Positions 1 through 10,150 of a stretch of 64,000 nucleotides of DNA are shown piece by piece. The first letter of the stretch is position 1; every line of letters begins with the position of its first letter. This DNA comes from Cephalopachus bancanus. Lineage: Eukaryota; Chordata; Mammalia; Primates; Tarsiidae. The notes beneath the pieces were generated by a model that was not told where the DNA came from, searched no databases, and saw nothing but the letters and a program-made list of their open reading frames with translations. A program made the translations under genes and the position numbers. Where the stretch lies: the NCBI GenBank assembly GCA_027257055.1, contig JAPVLO010000968.1, positions 590,224 to 654,223 on the forward strand. The letters run 5' to 3'.

Positions 1-1573
1 TGTTGGATCTGATTTGCTAGAATCTTATAGAGAATTTTTGCATCTATGTTCATTAGGGATATTGGTCTGCAGTTTTCTTTTTTAAGATCTTTACCCTGTT
101 TGAATATCAGTGTGATGTTAGCTTTATAAAATGATTTGGGGATAATTCCATCTTTCTCAGTTGACTGGAATACTTTCAATAGGATAGATATCAGCTCTTC
201 CTTGCACATTTTGTACAATTCTGCTGGAAAGCTGTCTGATCCAGGGCTGTTTTTTGTAGGTAGTTTTCTTATGATGGAGTCAATTTCCCAGGTTGTTATT
301 TGTCTATGTAGTGTCTCAACTTTGGGAGGTAGTGTGATGTCAGAAAGTCTTCCATTTTCTTCAGGTTTTCAAGTTTGTTACTATGTACAAGTGTACATAG
401 TAATCTCTGTATTTCTTCAGAGTCAATTGTGATTTGATCTTTTGTATTTCTGATTGTGTTTATTTAGTATTTTTCTATCTTTTTCTTGGTAATCTGGCTA
501 AGGGTCCATCAATATTTTTTAATCTCTCAAAAAACCAGCTTTTTGTTTTGTTGTTTTTTCCTGTTATATTTTTGTCTTCTATGTCCCATATTTAGGCTTT
601 TACTTTGGTGATCTGGAGTCTTCTGCTGAAGTTAGGGTTTTGGTGGTCTTGTCTTTCCAGCTCCCTTTGGTGATTTGTTAGGCTGTTAACTTATGATCTT
701 TTCATTTTCTTGATGTGTGTTCATGGAGATATAATTCCCATCTTTGAACTGTTTTCATGGCATCCCAGAAGTTTTGGTAAGATGCTCCTTCATTTTCATT
801 TGTTTCCAGGAATCTTTTAATCTTTCTCAGCATCATGCTATTTAGTGTCCATGTCTTTGAGGGTTTTGGGGGAATTTTTTTGGTGTTAATATTTATTTTC
901 ATTCCTCTGTGGTCTGAGAACAAGCATGGCAATATTTTGATTGTATGGAAATGTTTATGTTTGATTTATGGTCAAGGATGTGATCGATCTTGGAGTACAT
1001 TCCATATGGTGGTGAGTAGAATGTATAGTCTGTGGTTGTTGGATGGAATATTCTGTAGGTATCTAAGTCCACTTGGTCAAGATTCAAGTTGCGTGTTGGA
1101 TCTCTTTGTTGATTTTTTTGCCATGATGATCCATCTAGGGTTGTTAGGGGGGTATTTAAGTCCCCGACTATAATAGTGTTAGGGTCATTATCTTTATTTT
1201 AGTTTACTTAGTAGTTGCTTTGCAGCTGGTGCTCATGTTTTGGGTGTATATATGTTTTGGATGGATATTTGTTTTTGATGGAATGAAACTTTTATATTAT
1301 GTAGTGATCTTTTTGAATTTTGATAGCTTAAATGTTGTTTTGTCTTACATTAAGATCATGATTCCTTCCTTATTTTGTATTCAATTTGCCTGGAAACTCA
1401 TTTTCCATCTTCTAACTTTGAGTCTGTGTGTGTCCCTTGTGGAGAGATGAGTTTCCTGGATGCAGCAAATTACTGGGTCATGGTTTTTTATCCAGTTTGC
1501 CATTCTGTGTCTTTGCATTTAGTCTATTCACACTCAGGCTGATTATTGAGATGTGATTATTTATCCCCATCAT
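1..1573 (-). pseudogene. L1 ORF2 remnant (endonuclease to early RT)
   Basis: Decayed copy of the L1 ORF2 protein, which in live elements supplies endonuclease and reverse transcriptase for target-primed reverse transcription. The left edge corresponds to the RT region just before the '[12 protein letters not shown]' stretch. The middle (702-1087) gives fragments such as HRGMKININTKKIPP and NENEGASYQNFWDAMKT, typical of the endonuclease-RT linker. The probable original start codon is the reverse-complement ATG at 1571-1573, by alignment with the second copy's start at 23679. No open frame exceeds about 110 residues, so no product is expected. Confidence 0.8.
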
Positions 1574-1753
1574 GAGATTCTTACAAAGTTTTTTCTTTAT
1601 TGTTTGTTTTCTTTTAGCTTTTGGGTTGAGGTATGTGTATGTTTTCAAGTTTCTTGTTGCGATGTATTCTCTGATGATTCTGTGTTCTGCTGTTCTCTTG
1701 GGAAGTACGTGGTCATTCTTTTGTGTCTTTCTTCTGTGCTTAATAACTTTTTT

Positions 1754-2038
1754 TTGAGTTGGAGTCTCTCACTCCGTCACCCAGACTGGAGTACAGTGCC
1801 ATATTCACGGCCATCCCTGTGTCAAACTGCTGGGCTCAGGTCATCCTTCCACCTCAGCCTTCCAAGTAGTAGAACTACAGGTGTGAGCTAACATGCCTTG
1901 CTAATTTTTCAATTTATTATAGCAATGAAGTCTTGCCAAGTTGCCCAGGCTGTTCTTGAACGTATGGGTTCAGGCTATCCCATCACCTTGGCCTCCCAAA
2001 GTGCTGGGATTACAGGCTTGAGCCACTATGCCCAGCCA
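1754..2038 (-). mobile_element. Alu SINE (minus), inserted in L1 ORF1
   Basis: Starts with a T-run (reverse poly-A), followed by the reverse of the Alu right arm (GGAGTCTCTCACTCCGTCAC) and left arm (CCCAAAGTGCTGGGATTACA) with the 7SL-like head at the right end. It interrupts ORF1 of the surrounding L1. Imperfect flanking duplication: TTAATAACTTT at about 1740-1750 against TTAATACTTT at 2039-2048. It is more mutated than the Alus at 28.7 and 46.8 kb. Confidence 0.92.
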
Positions 2039-2815
2039 TTAATACTTTTTTAAAGTGTCTCCTGTAGAGTTGATCTGGAACCTGCATAATCTCTTAGTGA
2101 TTGGATGTCTGGGAAGGATATTAATTCTCCATTGCTGATGAAGCTGAGCTTTGCTGGATAGTAAATCCTTGCTGAAATTGTTTATCTTTGAGGATTCTGA
2201 ATATTGGACTCCAGTTCCTTCTAGCTTGTAGTGTTTCTGCTGATAGGTCTGCTGCTATTCCGATTGGTTTTCCCTGGTAGACAGTCTGATCTATCTCGCG
2301 TGATGATTTTAGGATTTTTTCTTTTTTGTAGTGTTTTGGGGTTGGTCTTCTCATCTGATGTCTTGCAGGGGTTCTCAGTATCTCTTGTGCTTGGATGGTC
2401 ACATCTCTGGTGAGACTGGGAATATTTCTTGGATAACCTCCTGGAATACTTGTTCCAAGGTGTTCTCCATTTCCCTTTCTTCTTCTAGAATACCAGTCAG
2501 GTTTGGCTTCTTGATATAATCACATATCTCCTGTAGGCTTTGTTCTTTATTTCTATATTTTTTACAAATCATGTTTATTCCATGTTTTGGTCTTCAAGTT
2601 CTGAGATTCTTTCTTCTGCTTTCCATGCTAGTCATCTTGTTATTTATTTCCCGGATGTAATTTTTTATGGCTAAAATCTCTGTTACAAATTTTTCCAGTT
2701 TGTACATTGTCTTTCCTGAGTATTATTCACTCTTTCCATCCATTCCCTATTCCCCATTGTATTTTGGGGCCAGTTTTTGGAGACTTTCATTGTTTGGGTT
2801 CTGAGGTCTGATTTT
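2039..2815 (-). pseudogene. L1 ORF1 remnant
   Basis: Decayed copy of the L1 RNA-binding chaperone ORF1p. The minus-strand frame at 2121-2402 reads IQAQEILRTPARHQMRRPTP and, further on, ADLSAETLQARRNWSPIF, the conserved C-terminal domain of the family. The N-terminal coiled-coil part (about 2420-2815) is broken by stops. The 3' end of the frame continues on the other side of the Alu at 1754-2038. Non-functional. Confidence 0.8.
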
Positions 2816-4335
2816 CAGGAGTTTTCTCTTTGTTACACTGGGAAATACCTGTGTTCCTCCACTGATTTTTTTCCTCATTTGCGACAGATCTCTTTAGTTT
2901 CATTATTCAGAGGCAGTGGGAAAGGCTTTCACTTGTGATGTTTGCTCAGCCCTCTATTCTTTCTTGATCAGGGCTCTGAATTTGTTCTATTTTGACACAG
3001 GGCTATGGGTGGGAAGTTTTGCTGTCTCTTGTAGTTTTGAGAGTTGAATAAGGTTGAGGATGAGTAGCTAGGATTCAGAAACTACTTGCAAATCACAATG
3101 ATCACTGATTGCGGTATGGCTTCCATGAGACCCATTCCCCACCACCACTCGATATGATGATGCAATGGGTATGTGTATGTACCACCTGAGTCAAGATACA
3201 GTAACAGTAATGAGGAGAACAGAGAAAAGTAGAATGAAATGAGATGGGCAAAATTTTTAAAAAATGAAAAAATAAAGAAACACAGAACAAGAGCAGAAAC
3301 CAAAGCAAAAAACAATTACACACACATACACATACACTAAAACAAACTGGAGTAACAACAAAGCAAAACAAAACAAAGAACAACAACAGCAAAAACCAGG
3401 AAAGCCAAACACACATACATATGCCGTACCCTAAATGACAGGAGAAGAAAAAGAGAAAAAAAAAAAAGAAACTCAACTAGACCCCTCACACATATATTCA
3501 CATTCACATTGAACTAAACAAAGAGATGAACACAAAAGCAAAAACAAGCAAACAAGAACTGAAAGATGAACTCAATCCTTCACATACACACATAAAGAGG
3601 AAACAAAAGAAGAAAGAAAGAGGAAAAAAATGGGTGGGGGGATGCAGATCAATCTCTCATATACATATTCACACATAAAGGAAAAATATTTAAAAATTAG
3701 CAAACAAACAAATAACACCTGCCTTCTTGTGGCAGGTTCTGTATTTAGTTCCTTCTGTTGTCTTCTGCAGAGCTTTGGCCTCATTCACAATCTCCTCAGT
3801 GTCTGGCCCAGGGAAGGAGGAGGGGCAGGGGCTTCAATCCTCCCCTCCCACTTTAGTATGGTCAGGGGATCCCCTAAGGTGGGGAGGTGCTGTATTTCCA
3901 CTTTCCTAGGTGTTGGCAGGGGTGGAGGGGTGCCCCAGTCAGGCTTATCCTGGAGTGGAGTCTTTCTGTTGTGGCTGACATACAGGCTACATGTGAACTC
4001 ACTCTTCTCAGTTGGGCCTCTACCATTTGGGTTTGATGTTCAGAGGATTGCTAGGGAGGAGGGGGTTGCATCAGCCATGACTCCTCACTGATCTCTTTGA
4101 AGGTCTTTCTCATCCTTTTCTGGCCACGTCCTTTGTCTCATAGCTGAATCAGGGTAAGGAATAAAACACCCGAGACTCAGCACTCATCCTGTCCCTCCAG
4201 AGTTTGTGTTTTTGGAATATTTCTTCTGAGTCATGATCAACCCCTGAGTAGTTAATCAGTCAGTCACAGAGATAAGGTTGGGTCTGTCGCTCTGTGGTGA
4301 GCAAGCCAGAGCACTTTCCTGCCCAGTTTTCTTTC
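2815..4335 (-). promoter_or_regulatory. L1 5' UTR (promoter region), minus strand
   Basis: Lies upstream of ORF1 in the minus-strand L1. It shares the motif GATTCAGAAACTACTTGCA (3073-3091) with the matching part of the full-length copy (GATTCAGAAACTGTTTGCAG at 30181-30200), which supports its identity. It has a 500-bp stretch (about 3220-3720) that is A-rich on the plus strand (T-rich in sense), followed by a GC-richer outer part (3720-4335). L1 5' UTRs carry the internal RNA polymerase II promoter. Whether this one retains activity cannot be judged from sequence alone. Confidence 0.65.
3220..3720. repeat. A-rich / CA-rich low-complexity tract in L1 5' UTR
   Basis: Long stretch of A-rich sequence with interspersed ACACACATACA and AAAACAAAC motifs. 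Open frames over it translate as poly-Phe/Leu/Cys and are composition artefacts. The full-length L1 has a similar tract at about 30300-30690. Confidence 0.8.
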
Positions 4336-5348
4336 TTTTTTTGAAGGTGGAAAGATCTTTACTGTTGTTATTATTAAGGAATAATTCATATATCATAAAA
4401 CTCACCATTTCAAAGCTTACCATCCAGTGTCTTTTATCAATTTCCAAAGCTTTTGCAACCATCACCACTACCTAATTCCAGAACATTTTTGAAATACAAA
4501 AATAACGCCTGTATTTCTTGGCAGTCACTCTTCATTCCTTCTTCCTGCAAAACCTAGAAACCAGTTATCACCTTTCTTCTTCTAGAGGTTTATGTGTTTG
4601 GAAATTTCATGTATATGTAATGATGCAATATGTGGTCTTTTGCATCTGGCTTATTTTATTTAGCATAATGTTCTCAAGGTTTATCTTTGCTGTACTCCAT
4701 TCCTTTTTATGGTCAAATAATATTCCATTATGTGATATATCACATTTTGTTCACCTATTTATCGATTGATGGTTATCTGGGATGTTTTCATTTTTTAACT
4801 ATTATGAACAGTGCTGCCTTGAACATTTTTGCACATTTCCCAGTGAGCATCTATATTATTCTCTTTTTGTATATGTAGGAGTAGAATTCCTGCATTGTAT
4901 GTCACCTTATGTATGGCCTTTTGCAAATGTGGCAAACTATTTTCCAAGTTCGGTGGCTGCACCATTATACTTTCTAACTAACAATGTATGAGAATTCCAT
5001 TTCCTTGCAAACTCACCAACGCATGTTGCCTTTTTTTTGGCCCTACCTATGCACGTGTTATGATACTTTGCTTTAGATTTCCATTTTCCTAATGACAAAT
5101 GATGTTGAACATCTTTGCATATGCTTGTTGACCATCTGCATGTACCCTTTAGAGAACTGTCTACTAAAACTTTTTCCATCATTAAATTTGATTATTTGTT
5201 TTTCATAGCTTACTTGTAGGAATGATTTATGTATCTTTGGATACTAACTCCTTGTCACATAGGTGAGTTGCAAATATTTCTCCTAGCATGGGGATTATCT
5301 TTTAACTTCCTTGATAGTGTTCTTTGAAGCCGAAAATACTTTAATTTT
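4336..5348 (-). mobile_element. Ancient L1 fragment, 3' half, minus strand
   Basis: Strongly diverged from the younger L1s. Diagnostic stretches on the plus strand are AATAATTCATATATCATAAA (4381-4400), TGGTCAAATAATATTCCATT (4710-4729) and GAACAGTGCTGCCTTGAACA (4806-4825), which are typical of old mammalian L1 (L1M-type) 3' regions in reverse orientation. No open frame of meaningful length. The right end is taken where the (TATG)n repeat begins. Confidence 0.8.
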
Positions 5349-5374
5349 ATGTATGTATGTATGTATGTATGTAT
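5349..5374. repeat. (TATG)n microsatellite
   Basis: About six uninterrupted TATG units between the old L1 and an Alu fragment; probably grew from the Alu or L1 tail. Confidence 0.9.
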
Positions 5375-5511
5375 TCAGAGTCTTGCTCTGTCACCCAGGC
5401 TTGAGTGCAGTGGCACTCACGGTCTCTGCAGCCTTGACTTGCTGGGCTTGGGTGGTCCTTCGACCTCAGTCTTCCAAGTAGCTATCACTACAAGCAAGTG
5501 CCACCATGCCT
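5374..5511 (-). mobile_element. Alu right-arm fragment (minus)
   Basis: AGTCTTGCTCTGTCACCCAG followed by the reverse of an Alu right monomer, ending near GTGCCACCATGCC. The left monomer is missing, so it is 5'-truncated. Confidence 0.85.
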
Positions 5512-5712
5512 TCCTGCCCAGTTTTCAAGATGGCGGCAGAGTGCCCATTTCATCTTCTCCAGTGGAGCTCTGTCTCTGGCCTCCTTTGCTGTGCTCCCTC
5601 TGCAGCCCTTGCTGCCAGAGTCCAGACAGGCGCTGCAGTGGAGAGGCGGAGCCTGGAGCCAGCAGTCAGTCCCAACAGCTTCTTCTCAGGAAGGGCTTTG
5701 TTGATTTTAAAA
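5512..5712. other. GC-richer unclassified block between two Alus
   Basis: About 200 bp, clearly GC-richer than its surroundings, beginning CAGTTTTCAAGATGGCGGCA and containing GTGGAGAGGCGGAGCCTGGA. All three frames are open over part of it, but no protein family is recognisable. The AAGATGGCGGC motif resembles the start of many L1 5' UTRs, and CCTGCCCAGTTTTC is also found at the presumed 5' edge of the first L1 (about 4319), so a small L1 5'-end fragment is one possibility. Confidence 0.4.
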
Positions 5713-5992
5713 AATGGCTAGCCAGTCACGGTGCCTCAAGCCTGCAATCCCAGCACTTTAGGTAGCCAAGGTGAGCTCAGGGGTTCAAGCCAGCCCGGGC
5801 AATTTGTTGAGACCTTATTTATACAATAAATCAAAAAATAAGCCAGGAGTGATATCATGCGCCTGTAGTTCCAGCCACTTGGAAGGCTGAGGCGGAAGGA
5901 TGGTTTGAGCCCAGCAGGTCGAGGCTGTGGTGGCAGTGAGCACTGTACTCCAGCCTGGGTGACAGAGTGAGATTCCAACTCAAAAAAAGTGG
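5713..5992 (+). mobile_element. Alu SINE (plus)
   Basis: Full dimer: GGTGCCTCAAGCCTGCAATC head, GAGACCTTATTTATACAATA linker, a right arm with CAGCAGGTCGAGGCTGTGG, and a short A tail after GATTCCAACTC. Shares the lineage-specific linker ATACAATAAATCAAAAA with the other copies in this window. Confidence 0.93.
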
Positions 5993-6109
5993 CATTTAGC
6001 TTCTGTGCCCTGGGAAGCACTAGGGATCAAGCAGAACAGCTGTCACTAAACCAGAAGAGCCCTGGCCACTGGTTCCTGAGTCCCTACTCGGTCAGCCACT
6101 CACACATCC

Positions 6110-6166
6110 ACTTACTCACTGACACATACAAAAGTTTTCCATACACTCACTCACTCACTCACACTA
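6110..6166. repeat. (CACT)n / CA-rich simple repeat
   Basis: Imperfect CACTCACA, TACTCACTGACACATAC, then ACTCACTCACTCACTCACAC. Short and degenerate. Confidence 0.75.
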
Positions 6167-6179
6167 GGACTTGCTTAGT

Positions 6180-7356
6180 CTGACTGGCTCTGTAGCCATC
6201 TTCCCGCTGTTCCCCAGTAGATTTTATTTTCTTTTAGATTTAAATACTTTCAAATTTAACATAATGTAATAGATACTTTTCATTTGAAACAAAAGCCAAA
6301 ATTCTTTTGTTCTAGAAGACAGACTCCTTCTTAAACTGTCACATGTTTGTCTGTTTCCCCTTGCGGTTATGTGTGATATGTGGGTATGAGGAATCTCAGG
6401 CTGTGATCTCACACCAGTAGCCTCAGGTAGATAGAAAGGGTGGGTCTGGGTGAGTGAGTGGGTGGCCCCCCTGAACAGAGGGGGAGGCTTACTTCTTAGT
6501 TTGCCTACCATCCCAGCTAATGACCAATAAGCAACTGACGTTTTCGATTCAATCTTGTGTCCGCTCCAGAAAGAATAGAACAGTTCCTTGGGAAGTCAGC
6601 TTGTGTGATGGGGTGTAAAATACTCACCCAATATTAATTCTCCACCTTTTCTTTACCAGCGGGTTCCTCATTCTGGTTGAGGAGCAGTTTAAAACATTCA
6701 ATTTCTCGGCCCCTTTTGCACTTGGGTCCACATGTAGCATATTTATGACCAAGTAGGTACAGACGGAAGTGCCCTTTCCTTTTCCCCATTGAAAAGAGGT
6801 AGCAATGCCTGGATGGGCAGTGGCTATATTATGAACACGAGGCAGCAAATATGAAGAAAAGGGCAAAGAAATCTTACAATTTCAGTACCAACCCTGTTAA
6901 GCTGGCAAACTAACGCCTACTTCTAGGATTTTTGTTAAACGGGGTGACTTTGTTAAGCTTCTGTTAGTAGCCACAGTTGTAGGTTTTCTGTTGCTTGCAA
7001 GCAATTGCTTCGTAACTGATCTGGGACAGCATGGTAGAGTGAAGAGAATAACACCACAGGGAGTCAGAGAACGGTTATAGGCTTCCTTGTTCTGCTTTTC
7101 CCCCAATCATGAGACCTTGGAAACTTGTTTTAAGATATTTCCTTTAAGTCAACTTTTCAGTTGCCACCTTTGGTTGTGTGACACACAAAAGGATTCCTAT
7201 AAATACTGTTAAGGTTGTAAAATAGTATAAAAAGTACTGTACTGTCCTAATTCAGAGGGATAATCCAGGTGACTTTTTGAGGTTGATTTTAGGTCTAAGA
7301 GGTTTTATTCCAATTCTAAGTCATTTCTGAAACAGAGTTTGCTATGTCAAACAAAA

Positions 7357-7358
<2 letters not shown>
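6180..7358. other. Single-copy sequence, no feature recognised
   Basis: No repeat, RNA gene or convincing exon seen. Frames up to about 95 codons on the minus strand (for example 6224-6511) have no family signature and are the length expected by chance. A short GGTGGGTCTGGGTGAGTGAGTGGG G-rich tract at 6439-6462 is the only compositional feature. Confidence 0.5.

Positions 7359-7405
<47 letters not shown>
7359..7405. repeat. (TG)n microsatellite
   Basis: About 23 uninterrupted TG units: alternating purine-pyrimidine and probably polymorphic. Confidence 0.97.
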
Positions 7406-7409
<4 letters not shown>

Positions 7410-8789
7410 TCCAATGCCTATGCCAAACAATAGTAGTCATGAAGATTCTTTAGTCTAAACCTGAGTTTATTTCCTTGCTACCCCTTGCCACATTTCCCTG
7501 GCAAAGACATTTGCCATTTCTGGGCTGCATTTGGTCCAGCTACAGCAACCCTATTACACATTGTGCCCCTCTATCCAAGGCTTGTGTTGAAACTGATAAT
7601 GTTGATGAATTGCCTGGAGCTTCATGGAGATCTGGGATATTACAACCTAAGGAAGGAAAGGTAATGCTTGTGTGACAAAGACACGTCAATAATCAAATCT
7701 GTTGAGATTTTTTTCCCTTAAGCTTCCCTTGTGAATGGACCGCTAGTCCCTGATCTTCACATCCTATTGCAACATGGAGCTGAAAAGTGATGAGTTGAAC
7801 TAACTGTGCTTGGGGTCTCTCTGGTGTCACTGCTTTTACCCAGACATGGAGGCAAACATGATTTCATGACTTCTTGGAGGTCATGAAATCCACCCACCCC
7901 TCAGAGATGACTGTAATGTCTTTTAGGAATCCAGGCTCCTCCTCAGCAGAATTAATTCCAACCAGTGGGAAATCTCAACAGGGACAGTTTCTTCCTTGAC
8001 ATTGGACTAATGAAGAATGTGAGCTGAAGAACGCCATCGTTCAAGATGGCGATCTACACACTGCCAGTGACTGAGTGAAGCTTTGAAGATATTTGTTAGT
8101 GTCACTGTTTCATAGAAGAAAAAAACCATGTTGCTTGCCATAGTCCTTCCAGATGAGAAACAAAATGACAAGGATAGTTCAATCGCATACTTCTATGAAG
8201 GGTCCTTCTTTACCATGGGCTCACCTTCCCACTCTCTCTGCCCACTTAATGTTGAGATTGTTCATGGAGGCAACTGGCTTCTCCTCTTGTCCTATCCCTC
8301 ATGAGCTGGTTACAAAGCCTGTTGCTTAGTTACCTCTGACTTCCTCTTTAGTGTTCTAGGTGTACTTCGTATCTGAAGGTAAGGTAATGGGAATAGCTAG
8401 GATAGTTACTTCAGAGTCAATTTTGTTTGGCGAGGTGGAAGAGAAAGAAATGTGTGCAAAGAAGAACTGCAAAACATTCTCTGGCATTATTGTGCTTCTA
8501 GTCAGGGCCTTAGAAGGGAACTTAGAATACAGGCCATTGGGTCATTTCCCAAGTGATGGAAATGTTTGTCTAATGAGGTTAGATGTCTGGTCAAGTGCAC
8601 ACACCTCTAAAACGAAGCCATTATTGGGATAGAATGGGTGTTTTAGAGTGTCGAGCTTTATAAAACTTTCTAATTTTTAAGTATTTTCTTTACATTTTGT
8701 TTCATTCTACTAAGCATATTTTAAGAATGGTGACCCTAGACCTCTGTGAATAAAGCATATTATATTGTGCTGGAAGGCAATATTGATTA
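7406..8789. other. Single-copy sequence, no feature recognised
   Basis: No recognisable repeat or coding exon. Contains a small near-palindrome around 7859-7893 (ATGATTTCATGACTTCTTGGAGGTCATGAAAT), which could form a hairpin with arms ATTTCATGAC / GTCATGAAAT. A 90-codon frame at 8360-8632 has no recognisable domain. Confidence 0.45.
7861..7890. repeat. Short inverted repeat (ATTTCATGAC / GTCATGAAAT)
   Basis: Ten-base perfect complementary arms (7861-7870 and 7881-7890) separated by a 10-base loop TTCTTGGAGG. No known element is attached. Confidence 0.7.
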
Positions 8790-9018
8790 CGAGATAAAAG
8801 CACAGGCTTAAAATGTCATAACTGCCTGACTTTAATATCTGGTCTGCCTCTTCCTAGTTGTCTGTTTTTGGGTGAGATATGCAACCCATGTGGGCTACAA
8901 TCTTAAAATGGGAAAAATAGCCTTTTACACTGGGGTAATTGTTAGGGTTAAAATGAGATAATGTAAGAATAGAAGTTAACATAAACCTTGAAATTGAGCA
9001 CAATAACAATATGTTATT
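8790..9018 (+). mobile_element. MIR SINE (plus)
   Basis: Shows the MIR order: AAAAGCACAGGCTTAAAATG, ACTGCCTGACTTTAATATCT, a core with CTTCCTAGTTGTCTG, then AAAATGGGAAAAATAG and GTTAAAATGAGATAATGTA. Highly diverged. Confidence 0.7.
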
Positions 9019-9064
9019 GTGATGTATGTGTTTGTATGTGTGTGTATATGTTTGTATGTGTGTG
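9019..9064. repeat. Degenerate TG-rich repeat
   Basis: GATGTATGTGTTTGTATGTG followed by similar (TATGTGTT)-like units. Confidence 0.8.
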
Positions 9065-9409
9065 GGAGGTCTGGTTGACATGCCCATATACCCCTAGAGC
9101 CTCACTAACATTTTATATTCCTATTTGTTTTTTATAATCTATACATATGTTTATACATAGATTTATATAACAGTGAATGCGTGTTTGGAAACATTATTTC
9201 TATTTGTCATTGGGTAGTAAGTTGCCATGTGGAATACATTTCCAACTTTCCTTTAAATTGTCCTACATACATTTAAGCTTTTATATTTTATCAACAGACT
9301 AGTTTTCTTTTTTCAAAGTATAAATGTTCTGTATGCCCAAACCTTCATATATCCTGTAGCCCCTACAAAGTAAGCTCTACCTCTATCACAGTTTGACACG
9401 CTTTCAGTT
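9065..9409. other. AT-rich single-copy sequence
   Basis: No recognisable feature; TATA and ATTT runs only. Confidence 0.5.
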
Positions 9410-9815
9410 TGTCCCCTACTCATGATTTAAATTTCATCTCCTTTTGTCTATCCCTCCCCTACTAATACATGCCATGATTTAGCCTCACTTAGTTCCCAAA
9501 CACATCTGACTCTTGAATATCCCCATGCTTTTTCATGGAGTGGCTCCTCTACCTAGAACACCCTCCATCCTTTCCTTACTGAGAAACCCTTATCTTACTT
9601 AAGATCCAGTTAGAATGCCATTCCCTCTTTTCATGAACTGTCCTCCAGCAGATCTTATTGCTATACTTTTATAAAGATTCCTGTTTTATTAGATTGTGAA
9701 TATTTGTTGCTGGAATTTCTCCTCCACTAGACTGAACTCATGTATCCACAATGACTAACACAGGAGCATAGTAGGTTTCTAGGACATATTTTTGCTGAAT
9801 ATTGGAATGAGTGTG
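9410..9815 (+). mobile_element. L2 LINE 3' end (plus)
   Basis: Old L2 3' region: GAGTGGCTCCTCTACCTAGA (9538-9557), AAGATCCAGTTAGAATGCCA, CTCCTCCACTAGACTGAACT, and the characteristic end AGCATAGTAGGTTTCTAGGA with TTGCTGAATATTGGAATGAG. Confidence 0.75.
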
Positions 9816-10002
9816 TTCAGGACACAGAACACAATGTTTACATTAAAACAGAGACAAATAATTTCTTCTGTCTTTAACAGATAATAGATATAATTCACTT
9901 TTATCTTATTGCTTAATAAATATTTCAGTATTTACTTTATTAAAGTAGACTCTAAAAGTACTCTCAGTAGAACTTTATGCAATGATGAAAATGTCTTTGC
10001 TG

Positions 10003-10150
10003 TCCAAGATGGCAGCCATCAGTCCCATGTGCCTCTTGAATATTTGAAATGTGGTTGATGTGACTAAGGAAATAAATTTTTAATCTTTTTAAAATTTTAA
10101 ATATGAATAAACATATTGGTGTGTTCCTGTCATATTGGACAGTGAAGAAC
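10003..10150 (-). mobile_element. hAT-Charlie type non-autonomous element fragment
   Basis: AAGATGGCAGCCATCAGTCC, TATTTGAAATGTGGTTGATG and the TCATATTGGACAGTGAAGAA end resemble the short 'ctgtccaatacagtagccactagccacatgtggc' family of DNA transposons, in reverse. A better-preserved plus-strand relative is at 37886-38045. The exact family name is not assigned. Confidence 0.6.

Larger units (their letters stand above)
1..4335 (-). mobile_element. L1 retrotransposon, 5' portion, minus strand
   Basis: Read on the minus strand, this gives L1 5' UTR, then ORF1, then the endonuclease and early reverse-transcriptase part of ORF2, which runs off the left edge. Translated fragments show L1 ORF1 C-terminal signatures (RPTPKHY, GKPIGIAADLSAETLQARRNW) near 2121-2402 and ORF2 fragments from 1 to 1573. 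Many stops and frameshifts show it is dead. An Alu sits at 1754-2038. The right (5') boundary near 4335 is estimated from where the sequence changes to a much older L1. The 5' UTR (about 2815-4335) is longer and differs in sequence from that of the copy at 24.6-30.9 kb. The 3' end lies outside the window, so no target-site duplication can be paired. Confidence 0.9.

Noticed and set aside
3102..3476. 124-codon Phe/Leu/Cys-rich 'membrane protein' frame
   Set aside because: Lies in the A-rich low-complexity part of an L1 5' UTR; the residues reflect base composition.
5349..5765. 138-codon frame beginning with MYVCMYVC
   Set aside because: Spans a TATG microsatellite, an Alu fragment and the start of another Alu.
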